Source of the DNA: JADFOJ01 sp041580235
GTDB lineage: Bacteria; Planctomycetota; Phycisphaerae; Phycisphaerales; SM1A02
Direction of reading: 5' to 3'
Assembly (NCBI GenBank): GCA_041580235.1
Contig: JBFGEG010000002.1
Location: forward strand, 1 to 64,000
Length of the DNA stretch: 64,000 bases
The notes beneath the pieces were generated by a model that ran no database searches, was not told the DNA's origin, and was given only the letters and a program-made list of their open reading frames with translations. How positions within the stretch are numbered: the stretch's first letter is position 1; the number at the start of each line of letters is the position of its first letter. Positions 17,612-24,796 of the stretch are shown in pieces. A program made the position numbers and the translations under genes.

Positions 17612-17684
17612 AGGCCGCTGAAGCCGGCGCCACCGTGACGATGAGCATCACATTCAGCCGGCGAACCGGCTTCTTCAGCGGCCT
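17612..17684. repeat. 12-bp inverted repeat in a divergent intergenic region
   Basis: AGGCCGCTGAAG (17612-17623) and CTTCAGCGGCCT (17673-17684) are perfect inverted copies 49 bp apart, ending just before the TAGACT box of the glycosyltransferase gene. The position suits an operator or a cruciform; nothing else supports a role. Confidence 0.5.
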
Positions 17685-17686
17685 GC

Positions 17687-17692
17687 TAGACT
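17687..17692 (+). promoter_or_regulatory. -10 box TAGACT
   Basis: TAGACT lies 38 nt before the chosen glycosyltransferase start, directly next to the inverted repeat. Confidence 0.4.
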
Positions 17693-17730
17693 TCCGTCGA
17701 CACCAAACCCCTCGTCGGGGCGTGCTCCGT

Positions 17731-18939
17731 ATGACCTTTGTTCAGATCACCGCGTGGCTCCTGCTGGCACTCTGCGGTGCCGGCCTTGCCCTCTGGGGCG
17801 TCATCGTGGTGCGGATGACGCTGATGCAGCTCGGCTCGCAGACGGTGCGGGAGGGTCTCGGCCTCCCCGCGCCGGAGGCGGGATGGCCGCGGCTGAGCAT
17901 CATCGTGCCGGTCCACAACGAGGAGCGACTTCTCGACGGCTGTGTGCGCTCGCTGCGTGAGCAGGCCTACGAGCGGCTCGAGATGGTCTTCGTCCTCGAC
18001 CGTTGCACGGACGGGACCGCAGCCGTCCTCGCCAAGCATGCCGCAGCCGATCCCCGAATCGTGGTCGTCGAGAACGATTCATGCCCCGATGACTGGGCCG
18101 GCAAGTGTTACGCGGCGCAACGGGGAGCCCAACGCGCTTCGGGCGACTGGATGCTGTTCACGGATGCGGACACCCGATTTGACCCCGGACTGGCCCGAGC
18201 GTCGATGGCCCTGGCCCACGACCGCGGGCTCGCCCTGTTGAGCCTCCTGAGCACCCTGACTTTTGATCACCTCTTCGAGCGGGTCGCCCAGCTCGCGGCG
18301 GCCATCAACCTGCTGATTCTCTACCCCGTGGCCCGGGTGAGCCGCGCCCGGCGACCGCGTCCGTTCGCCAACGGGCAGTTCATGCTGTTCCGACGAGACT
18401 GGTATGAGCGCATCGGCGGCCACACCGCGGTCAAGGACTGCCTGCTCGAGGACATCGCCGCCGCGCGGCTCGTGCACGCCCACGGAGGCCGCAGCGCCGT
18501 GCTCTTCGCCGACGACATGCTCCGATGCTCGATGTACGAGACGCTCGCCGACTTCGAGACCGGCTGGAAGCGAATCTTCATCGAAGCATGCAACCGCAAG
18601 CACGACCGTCTGCGCAAATGGGGCTGGCGGACGCTCGCCAACGGCGTTGTTCTGCCGGTCATACAGCTCTCCACGCTGGTCACCGCCCCCTTCGTCGCGA
18701 TGAGCGGGGACCTGCCGCTGGGTGCTGCCATGATCCTGATCGTGGTGGCGGGCTGGATTCTCCAGACCTCGGTGCTGCTGCGTCTGTCCACGGTGGCGCG
18801 CGCGCCGCGGCTGGCCGTCCTGCTGTACCCGCTGGGCTGCTGGATCGTCGGGCGGGTGCTGCTTTCCGGCGCCCGGGACCTGCGGCGCAACCGCCCCGTC
18901 GTCTGGGGCGGCCGGCGTTACGTTCTCAAGCCACGCTGA
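17731..18939 (+). CDS. Family 2 glycosyltransferase with membrane helices
   Basis: A 402-residue protein. The N-terminal helix anchor (MTFVQITAWLLLALCGAGLA) is followed by a GT-A domain. LSIIVPVHNEERLLDGCVRS marks the nucleotide-binding strand, FTDADTRF holds the DxD motif, and LLEDIAAARLVHAHGG is the catalytic region. Two or three C-terminal helices follow. The architecture resembles HpnB/CrtQ-type transferases that act on lipid acceptors at the cytoplasmic membrane; the acceptor is unknown. ATG 17731 is chosen since it begins the helix; the open frame upstream runs through the inverted repeat and is unlikely to be coding. Confidence 0.85.
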   Translation: MTFVQITAWLLLALCGAGLALWGVIVVRMTLMQLGSQTVREGLGLPAPEAGWPRLSIIVPVHNEERLLDGCVRSLREQAYERLEMVFVLDRCTDGTAAVLAKHAAADPRIVVVENDSCPDDWAGKCYAAQRGAQRASGDWMLFTDADTRFDPGLARASMALAHDRGLALLSLLSTLTFDHLFERVAQLAAAINLLILYPVARVSRARRPRPFANGQFMLFRRDWYERIGGHTAVKDCLLEDIAAARLVHAHGGRSAVLFADDMLRCSMYETLADFETGWKRIFIEACNRKHDRLRKWGWRTLANGVVLPVIQLSTLVTAPFVAMSGDLPLGAAMILIVVAGWILQTSVLLRLSTVARAPRLAVLLYPLGCWIVGRVLLSGARDLRRNRPVVWGGRRYVLKPR

Positions 18940-18942
18940 GAT

Positions 18943-19134
18943 TCACTCGCTCTCGCCGGACGGCTCCTGGGGCGGAGACTCGCCCTCCGGATCCGGGGCG
19001 TCGGTCGACTCTTCGGGTGGCTTAAGCCCGCCCTCCTTGCGCTCCGCGCGGCGGGCGCGCTTCTGCTCAGTCTTCTCGGCCTTCTTCGACTCGCGAAGAC
19101 GCTTGGTTACCGAATGCTGGCTCTTTCGTGCCAC
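18943..19134 (-). CDS. Small basic-acidic protein, function unknown
   Basis: A 63-residue protein. The N-terminal half is strongly basic (ARKSQHSVTKRLRESKKAEK, then TEQKRARRAERK), likely helical and nucleic-acid binding. The C-terminal half is Pro/Glu/Ser-rich and acidic. GTG 19134 is preceded by AAGGAG at good distance, which fixes the start. It lies 45 bp downstream of the RRM gene on the same strand and may share its transcript, which would fit a role in RNA binding. I do not recognise a named family. Confidence 0.6.
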   Translation of the reverse strand: MARKSQHSVTKRLRESKKAEKTEQKRARRAERKEGGLKPPEESTDAPDPEGESPPQEPSGESE

Positions 19135-19179
19135 GGGAACTCCTTGTGGGGAAAGACGGAAGAGGCGGACCCCCAATCG

Positions 19180-19455
19180 CTACCAGTTGCTGCGGCGGCG
19201 ACCCCCCCCGCCCTCGCGGGGCCGGGATTCGCTGACGTTGAGCGTGCGACCGTCAAGCTCCTTGCCATTCAGGGCGGTGATGGCGTTCTGCGCCTCGGTG
19301 TCGTTGCTCATGGTCACGAACGCGAAGCCACGCGATCTCCCGGTGTCGCGGTCCGTGATGACCGCCACCTCGTCCACGCTGCCGTGCTCGGAAAAAGCGG
19401 TGCGGAGTGTGTCCTCGCCGGTGTCGAAGCTGATGTTGCCAACGTAGATTTTCAC
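19180..19455 (-). CDS. RNA-recognition-motif (RRM) RNA-binding protein 1
   Basis: A 91-residue single-RRM protein: RNP2 KIYVGNISFD at the start, RNP1 RGFAFVTM at about 43-50, and a short Gly/Arg-rich tail (GGGGRRRSNW). Similar to bacterial RRM proteins of cyanobacteria and planctomycetes that bind RNA and are often cold- or stress-regulated. GTG 19455 has GGAGG 8 nt upstream; the longer frame before it lacks RRM features. The GGAGG lies inside a predicted hairpin (see 19462-19501). A paralogue lies at 39787. Confidence 0.9.
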   Translation of the reverse strand: MKIYVGNISFDTGEDTLRTAFSEHGSVDEVAVITDRDTGRSRGFAFVTMSNDTEAQNAITALNGKELDGRTLNVSESRPREGGGGRRRSNW

Positions 19456-19461
19456 AGTGAA

Positions 19462-19501
19462 AGCCTCCAGGCTCGTGAGGATCACGCCGGGCTCGGAGGC
19501 T
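19462..19501 (-). promoter_or_regulatory. Leader hairpin that sequesters the RRM1 ribosome-binding site
   Basis: On the minus strand AGCCTCC (19501-19495) can pair with GGAGGCT (19468-19462), with a 26-nt loop. GGAGG is the ribosome-binding site of the RRM gene. The stem is 7 bp, so it is a candidate thermosensor or autoregulatory switch. Confidence 0.45.
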
Positions 19502-19562
19502 CGCGCAGATGATCACTCGATGCGGAAGAAGCGTTCGCGACGGTCGCGACAGGTCCAGCGCC

Positions 19563-19568
19563 ATAATA
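19563..19568 (-). promoter_or_regulatory. -10 box TATTAT of RRM1
   Basis: TATTAT on the minus strand gives a 5' leader of about 100 nt for the RRM gene, long enough to hold the hairpin. Confidence 0.45.
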
Positions 19569-19630
19569 GGCCCGTTTCGAGAGGACGGAAACGGCGGCCG
19601 GGCGTGGGGACGTCCTTTTTGGGGCCGCTG

Positions 19631-20131
19631 TCACACGCCGTCGGTGGGCGGGCGGGGCTTTTGCATCAGGAAGGCGTCACGGCCCGCTTCGTAATAGTCG
19701 GGGCATCGGCGTGTGATTCCGAAGCCGAGCGACCGGTACAGGCCGATGGCGGCCCGATTGCCCGTCCAGACCTCCAGACGCACCCGCCGCGCCCCCGCCC
19801 TGCCGCCCCGGCGGATCGCTGAGACGAGCAGACGCCGACCAAGCCCCTTCCGCCGCGTCGAGCGAGCCACGCCCATGGAGACGATGTGCAGGCACGGGGT
19901 CGGGCCCCGGCGGTGAACGGACGCGATCACGAAGCCGAGGGTGGCCCCGCCGGGAACGACCGCCACCAGCACGAGACGCGGCGAGCGGCGGCGATAGTAG
20001 GAGACCTGCCGCGGCGAAAGGCCCGCGTAGGGGAACAGCGCCGTGTCCAGCTCGGCGATCGCGGCGCATTCCCGTGGCCGCGCCGGGCGTACGACGATCC
20101 CTGCTCCGGCAACCCGCGCTCGTGTCCGCAT
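19631..20131 (-). CDS. GNAT-family N-acetyltransferase
   Basis: A 166-residue GNAT protein. The acetyl-CoA motif A is VARSTRRKGLGRRLLVSAI (Q/RxxGxG/A form), followed by ARRVRLEVWTGNRAAIGLYR and GFGITRRCPDYY, typical of RimI-like acetyltransferases. It probably acetylates a protein N-terminus or small amine; the substrate is unknown. ATG 20131. It is divergent from the sulfotransferase gene; no shared operator was found. Confidence 0.85.
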   Translation of the reverse strand: MRTRARVAGAGIVVRPARPRECAAIAELDTALFPYAGLSPRQVSYYRRRSPRLVLVAVVPGGATLGFVIASVHRRGPTPCLHIVSMGVARSTRRKGLGRRLLVSAIRRGGRAGARRVRLEVWTGNRAAIGLYRSLGFGITRRCPDYYEAGRDAFLMQKPRPPTDGV

Positions 20132-20213
20132 GGCCGCTGATTATTCCGTCTCGCGCGAGACCCGGGCGGCATTCGTTGAGCCGGGGGCGGCGGGCGTGCC
20201 GATAGGCCCCTGC

Positions 20214-21479
20214 ATGCCCGGCGAGGTCCCGATGTTCACGACGACCGGCACCCACAAGAGCGGCAACACCTGGCTGGTGGCGATGCTCTTTGAGCTGGAC
20301 GGCGTCGCCGGATACAGCACCGACCCCCGCCGCGGCCTGCCGGTGATCCTCCACCACCTGCTGCAGCAGCCCAAGGTCGTGTCCCTGCTGCGGGCTTACA
20401 GCGTCACCATCGAGGCGATCGTGCAACGGCTGATCCGGCCGCCCGCGGCCCCCTGCGAGCCGCTGGTCCCTCCTGCTGGTCGAGCGGCCCTGAGCGAGGC
20501 AATGGAGCAGTATCTCCAGCGTCTGCGATACGTCTCGGACTATTTCCTGGACGCGGGTCATCCGGAGGTGACCGTCGAGAGACTGGTCCGGCCTCTTCTT
20601 GGCGAGCCGGTGGAGCATCGGCGGTCGAGCCCGCCCCTTCTCATCGGCTGCCCGTCCAAGCACCTGCCCGTCCCCTTCGTGAAACGGGTGCTGCCCGGCT
20701 GGAAGATCGTGCAGCTGCTGCGCGACCCGCGTGACGTGCTGGTGTCGGCCTTCTATCACGGGCTCGGCACGCTGACGCCGCAGCGTATCAAGCGTCTGAC
20801 CGCGCGCGACGACCGCGGCCGGCGGGTCATGCGCCCCGACTGGCGCCGGCGCTGCTTCAGCGAGTACGTGCAGCGGCTCACCTGGTACTACGACGGCGAT
20901 ACGCGGCTCGATGCGGGGTCGTACCGGTGCGATCGCTACGAGGACCTGCGCGCGGACCCGGCCCGGCGGCTCGGCGAGCTGTGGGAGTTCCTGGCTCCGG
21001 GCGCCGCGGCGCCGGCGAACCTGGACACGGTGGTGTCGCGCTACGCATTCGAGAATCTTCGGGGCCGAGGAGAGCAGCGCAACAGTTTCGTCCGCAAGGC
21101 CGCGGCGGGAGACTGGCGGCGATACTTCGACCGTCGATTCATCGACGAGCTCGGGCCGGGATTCGCGGCGCTGGTGACCCGGCTGGGCTATGAACCCGAC
21201 GACGCCTGGATCGACGGCCTGCCCGACGAAGCCTCGTGCGAGCTCGACTTCCGCCGCTTCCGGCCCCGGATGTCGGCCGCCACCGTCTTTCGGCACGTGT
21301 GGATGCAGAGTTCCGAGCTTCAGCAGCGCTATCCGAGGCCGCTCGACGTGCGATCGGAGGACTGCTTCGCGGCCTGGCTGCGCGACGCGGGCCGGCCGGA
21401 CACCGAGGCCTGGTTCCGAGCCGCCGACGAGCTGGCGGACCTGTGGGAGGTCAACGTGGCCGAGACGGTCAACTGGTGA
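20214..21479 (+). CDS. Sulfotransferase-domain protein
   Basis: A 421-residue protein. The N-terminus holds the PAPS 5'-phosphosulfate loop (TTGTHKSGNTWL, about 9-20). The 3'-phosphate region follows (VQLLRDPRDVLVSAFYH, with the key Arg and Ser). The family moves sulfate from PAPS to hydroxyl groups of glycans or lipids. The acceptor is not predictable. Start options in frame are ATG 20214 and ATG 20232; the latter has GCGAGG upstream. ATG 20130 is possible but overlaps the opposing gene start. Confidence 0.8.
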   Translation: MPGEVPMFTTTGTHKSGNTWLVAMLFELDGVAGYSTDPRRGLPVILHHLLQQPKVVSLLRAYSVTIEAIVQRLIRPPAAPCEPLVPPAGRAALSEAMEQYLQRLRYVSDYFLDAGHPEVTVERLVRPLLGEPVEHRRSSPPLLIGCPSKHLPVPFVKRVLPGWKIVQLLRDPRDVLVSAFYHGLGTLTPQRIKRLTARDDRGRRVMRPDWRRRCFSEYVQRLTWYYDGDTRLDAGSYRCDRYEDLRADPARRLGELWEFLAPGAAAPANLDTVVSRYAFENLRGRGEQRNSFVRKAAAGDWRRYFDRRFIDELGPGFAALVTRLGYEPDDAWIDGLPDEASCELDFRRFRPRMSAATVFRHVWMQSSELQQRYPRPLDVRSEDCFAAWLRDAGRPDTEAWFRAADELADLWEVNVAETVNW

Positions 21480-21513
21480 GGCGAGCCGAAGCCTGTTGGT
21501 CCGGTCCGTGAGC

Positions 21514-21519
21514 TAGAAT
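21514..21519 (+). promoter_or_regulatory. -10 box TAGAAT, probably leaderless promoter
   Basis: TAGAAT ends 9 nt before ATG 21529 and no ribosome-binding site intervenes. Confidence 0.55.
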
Positions 21520-21528
21520 GGCGCCGCC

Positions 21529-22635
21529 ATGCGGCAGCCGATCTGTTTCGCCATCCTCGTCAGCCCCCTGCTCGCGGCGTGCGGCGGCGAAGGGAGCTCG
21601 ACCGAGCCGTCCGCGGCCGCGTCCGTCACGGCTCGGGCGGCGGCGCCGACGCCGGTCGTGCCCCGCGACCTGCCCGGCGGCGTGCCTCAGATCACCTGGG
21701 CCGCGACCACCCGCGACTTCGGTGTGATCTCCGACACCCAGACGTACGAGACGTCCTTCTCGTTCACAAACACCGGCACGGGCAAGCTCGTCATCTCCAA
21801 CGTCAAGCCGGGTTGCGGATGCACGACGCCGACGCTGGACCGCAACGAGTTCATGCCGGGCGAGACCGCCACCATCGACGTCGTCTTCGACCCCAGCAAA
21901 AAATCAGGTATGCAGAACAAGCCCATCACGGTCACGTCGAATGCCCGCAACAGCCCGGTGTCGCGACTCTCCATCATGGCCGAAATCAGGCCGCTGGCGC
22001 GACCGGAGACCTTGATCCTGCAACTCGGCATCCTGCCGCTCGGCCAGGAGCACAAACACACCATCAACGTGCACTACACCGATCCACAGCTCAGGGTCAC
22101 CGGGCTGGACCTGCCCAACCCCCACGTCTCCGCCCGGCTGGTCAAGACGGGAATACGCGACCCGCAGACAGGCGAGTACCGTGCCACGATCGAGATCACC
22201 GTCGCCAGGGACGCCCCCTGGGGCATGCTCACCGATGCGACGCTCGATGTCGGCGTCCGGGGCGTCCCGGTGCAGGGCTCCGGACCCGTCGAGAAGGTCT
22301 ACCCGGTCTTCATTTCGGCTCGGATCTTCGGAGACCTGCGGCCGCAGCCGGCCGTCTTCAAGCCCAACGGCAGCATCAGCCCGGGCCAGCCCTACGAGCT
22401 CTCAACCGTCCTCTACCGGACCTCCGGGACCCCGTTCGCCATTACCAGCGCCGCGGTCAAGGACGTCCCGGAGGCCGCGGTGCGATTCGAGCCCCTCAGC
22501 CGCAGCTCGTATCGAGTCACGCTTGCGGGGACGGCCCCGGTGGGCCCCCGCGCGCTGCGGGGCTCCGTCACCGTGCACACGGACGTGGCCGGTGAGGAGA
22601 AGCTGACGCTTCCGGTCTCCGCCTCCATCAGATGA
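21529..22635 (+). CDS. DUF1573-domain lipoprotein
   Basis: A 368-residue protein. The signal peptide ends in lipobox LLAAC at residue 19, so it is probably lipid-anchored outside the inner membrane. Residues about 55-155 are a DUF1573 (ASPM-SPD-2-Hydin-like) beta domain: RDFGVISDTQTYETSFSFTN, then NVKPGCGCTTPT with the conserved Cys pair. The rest (160-368) is beta-rich and probably further Ig-like domains. The role is unknown; such proteins are common and numerous in planctomycetes. Confidence 0.85.
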   Translation: MRQPICFAILVSPLLAACGGEGSSTEPSAAASVTARAAAPTPVVPRDLPGGVPQITWAATTRDFGVISDTQTYETSFSFTNTGTGKLVISNVKPGCGCTTPTLDRNEFMPGETATIDVVFDPSKKSGMQNKPITVTSNARNSPVSRLSIMAEIRPLARPETLILQLGILPLGQEHKHTINVHYTDPQLRVTGLDLPNPHVSARLVKTGIRDPQTGEYRATIEITVARDAPWGMLTDATLDVGVRGVPVQGSGPVEKVYPVFISARIFGDLRPQPAVFKPNGSISPGQPYELSTVLYRTSGTPFAITSAAVKDVPEAAVRFEPLSRSSYRVTLAGTAPVGPRALRGSVTVHTDVAGEEKLTLPVSASIR

Positions 22636-22730
22636 CGGGATCGCCCGCCGGCGGGCCGGGCAGGGCAAGGCCAGATGCGTGTCAATCGAGGGAGAGCACG
22701 AGCCGCCGCCTTCGCCTGCGCGGGGCTCCG

Positions 22731-22796
22731 GCGGCGACGCCAAGCAACTCCGACATCCTCGACTTGCTGATCCTCCTCGGAGACCGCGGCGTCTGG
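22731..22796 (+). pseudogene. Dockerin-like remnant
   Basis: One frame reads PSNSDILDLLILLGDRGVW, a close match to a dockerin half (SDILDLLILLGDWG form) but without a start, body or stop in context. It sits in the 270-bp gap after the DUF1573 gene. Chance similarity is possible because the segment is short. Confidence 0.35.
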
Positions 22797-22906
22797 GTGG
22801 CTCGATTGCACTCAAGGGCGTGTCCGCCTTTGACGATCGATCAAATCCGGCCGGGGTCGCGATCTGCGCGTTATGGGCCCTCGGCGGACCGTGGAGGAGG
22901 CTTCGG

Positions 22907-23383
22907 ATGGCACGCCGGCACTCGATCGCCTTGCTGACGGCCTGCCTCACCCTGGCCGGCGCCGTGGGCGGCTGCAGCGCACCAAACAAGGTCACGTTCA
23001 CCAACGTCTCGGAGTCGTGGGTGAGCGTGCGCTTCGTTGTGGGGACCGGGCGCGAGTCGACCGAGCTCGTGAGCAAGAAGCGGTTCCAGATCCAGCCGGG
23101 CGAGAGCGCGAGGTTCTCGGTCCCCAGCACGACGTATGGCTCCGGCGAGACCCGGCTCGTGCACCTGAAGGTCCAGGCCGTCACGCCGAGCTGGGATCCG
23201 CCCGGTCACCAGTACTGGATGGAGCTGCTGACCGACGGACCCATCAAGATCGTCGCCAGGGGCAAGGGCGAGAAGCTCGAGTTCGAGACGGGCGACGGTG
23301 AGGTGGCCCGCATCCCAAACCGGCAGCTCAAGAAGCGGTTCGACTACCGCGTGGCCGGTGCCCCGGTGGACGTCAACCCGTAA
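22907..23383 (+). CDS. Small putative lipoprotein, function unknown
   Basis: A 158-residue protein. A signal peptide with a weak lipobox (GAVGGC at 18-23) is followed by a beta-rich domain (KVTFTNVSESWVSVRFVVGT) that looks Ig-like. No enzyme motifs were found. ATG 22907 has GGAGGAGG 7 nt upstream, which decides the start over the longer open frame. I do not recognise a named family. Confidence 0.7.
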   Translation: MARRHSIALLTACLTLAGAVGGCSAPNKVTFTNVSESWVSVRFVVGTGRESTELVSKKRFQIQPGESARFSVPSTTYGSGETRLVHLKVQAVTPSWDPPGHQYWMELLTDGPIKIVARGKGEKLEFETGDGEVARIPNRQLKKRFDYRVAGAPVDVNP

Positions 23384-23425
23384 CGGCCGACGATCTGACG
23401 CATCCGCCCGCGGACACAACGGGCA

Positions 23426-23932
23426 CTACGCCACGTTGCGTGTCTTCATCAGATAGTTGTTCTGCTCCTTGATCCCGATGAGGTGCTTGCGCATCTCCTT
23501 GATCGTGGTCTCGAAGCAGGGATACGACTTCTTGAGCACCTCAGGATCATCGCCGTTGAACCCGGCGTCGCCGAGCATCGCCTCGATCACGCTCGTGACG
23601 TGAGCCCGTACGATCTCCTCGGCGGAGCGATCGTGCGAGGCGGACGCCATGGCCTTCTCCAGGGCCTCGGAGTGCTTGGTGATCCTGGCAATGTGGCCCT
23701 CGACCTCGGCCGGCGTGGAGTACTTGAGCCGCGCGGCCAGCCGCTTCTGGAGCTTTGACGAGAAGCGCGGGCCGAAGAGGTCGCGGGCCAGACTCAGGTA
23801 GAGGTAGGCCGTTGCCGCTTCCACGACGCGATCGTCGACCTCGCCGGGAAAGACGGTGCGCACCTCCTGACAGAACTGGTGCATTGAGTTCACGGCGGCT
23901 TTGAGTTTTCGGTCGTTGATGAGCAAACCCAT
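23426..23932 (-). CDS. Helical cytoplasmic protein, function unknown
   Basis: A 168-residue protein, almost entirely alpha-helical by eye, with no signal peptide, membrane segment or recognised motif. The start ATG is preceded by AGGAGG 9 nt upstream. It lies 35 bp downstream of, and on the same strand as, the TPR protein at 23968. The two are probably co-transcribed, but nothing indicates a joint function. Confidence 0.65.
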   Translation of the reverse strand: MGLLINDRKLKAAVNSMHQFCQEVRTVFPGEVDDRVVEAATAYLYLSLARDLFGPRFSSKLQKRLAARLKYSTPAEVEGHIARITKHSEALEKAMASASHDRSAEEIVRAHVTSVIEAMLGDAGFNGDDPEVLKKSYPCFETTIKEMRKHLIGIKEQNNYLMKTRNVA

Positions 23933-23967
23933 GGGTCTGCGTCCTCCTTGGTCTACGTTCGCGGGGT

Positions 23968-24549
23968 TCAGTGAGCGACGAGGTGGGCCAGCAGATTGGC
24001 AAGCTCGGTGTCGAGCTTTTCCAGCTTGGCGCGTTGCCGCCGGGCGGACCTCTTGTCGCCCATGCGCACATACGCCAGACCCAGCCGGTAATGAGCGTCC
24101 GCGTAATCCGGATCGAGGCGGATGGCCTCCTTGAAATGCTCGGCCGCCTCGGCGTACCGGCCCACGGACAGGAGGCTCTGGCCCTCCTCGAACTCCTGGT
24201 GGACCAGGCTCCGGGGATTCCGCCGGGTCACGAGCCGGCCCGTCTCCGTTTCGACGGGGGCGCCGGTGACGGCCGCCAGCTTCTCCGACTCCGTCTTCCC
24301 GTTGATGACCGCCTCCGCATACTGCACCACGGACTCGCCGATCCCCGCGTTGCTGGGGGTGTCGGCCGCGGCTTTCTGCTGTCCGGGAAGACCTTCGCTC
24401 CAGAGCCAGACGGCCACCCCGCCCACAAAGCCGATGGCGAGGATGACCAGGGCCGTCTTGAGGGGGCTTCGAACCGACATCCCCGGCGGGTGCGGATCGG
24501 CGATCATCTTGGCGTTGCTGACGAAGTTCGCTTGCGGATCGAATCGCAT
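23968..24549 (-). CDS. Membrane-anchored TPR protein
   Basis: A 193-residue protein with one transmembrane helix at about 33-52 (LVILAIGFVGGVAVWLW). Two TPR motifs follow near 130-190 (GQSLLSVGRYAEAAEHFKEA and DADAHYRLGLAYV-like). Probably a scaffold in the periplasm or cytoplasmic face; topology is not certain. The start ATG 24549 lies 5 nt behind an AATACT box, and the longer frame upstream (to 25047) is in GC-rich non-coding sequence. It is upstream of the helical protein in the same direction. Confidence 0.7.
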   Translation of the reverse strand: MRFDPQANFVSNAKMIADPHPPGMSVRSPLKTALVILAIGFVGGVAVWLWSEGLPGQQKAAADTPSNAGIGESVVQYAEAVINGKTESEKLAAVTGAPVETETGRLVTRRNPRSLVHQEFEEGQSLLSVGRYAEAAEHFKEAIRLDPDYADAHYRLGLAYVRMGDKRSARRQRAKLEKLDTELANLLAHLVAH

Positions 24550-24731
24550 ATCCAAGTATTGGGACGGATGGGCCCTGACTCGTGGAGAACCCCGGCTACG
24601 AGGGCCGGTGTGGTTCACCCTGTGCCGTCTGTGCCGGGTGCGGCTGTAGACGATAACCCGCCCCGCTGCCTCGCCCCCCGGCCGCCCGACGGGGCCGGTT
24701 ATCGGGCGCGCCGTCGCGGGGGGCGGCGCGC

Positions 24732-24737
24732 TACAAT
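24732..24737 (+). promoter_or_regulatory. -10 box TACAAT
   Basis: TACAAT lies about 60 nt before ATG 24797. That start also has GGAGAAGG as its ribosome-binding site. Confidence 0.45.
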
Positions 24738-24796
24738 CGCGGGCACGACCCGGCCCCCTGCCCGCGTGAGGCCGAGGCCGCGGAGGAGAAGGACCC

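Noticed and set aside
22643..22656. 14-bp palindrome GCCCGCCGGCGGGC after the DUF1573 gene
   Set aside because: No T tract and common by chance in DNA this GC-rich; not called a terminator.
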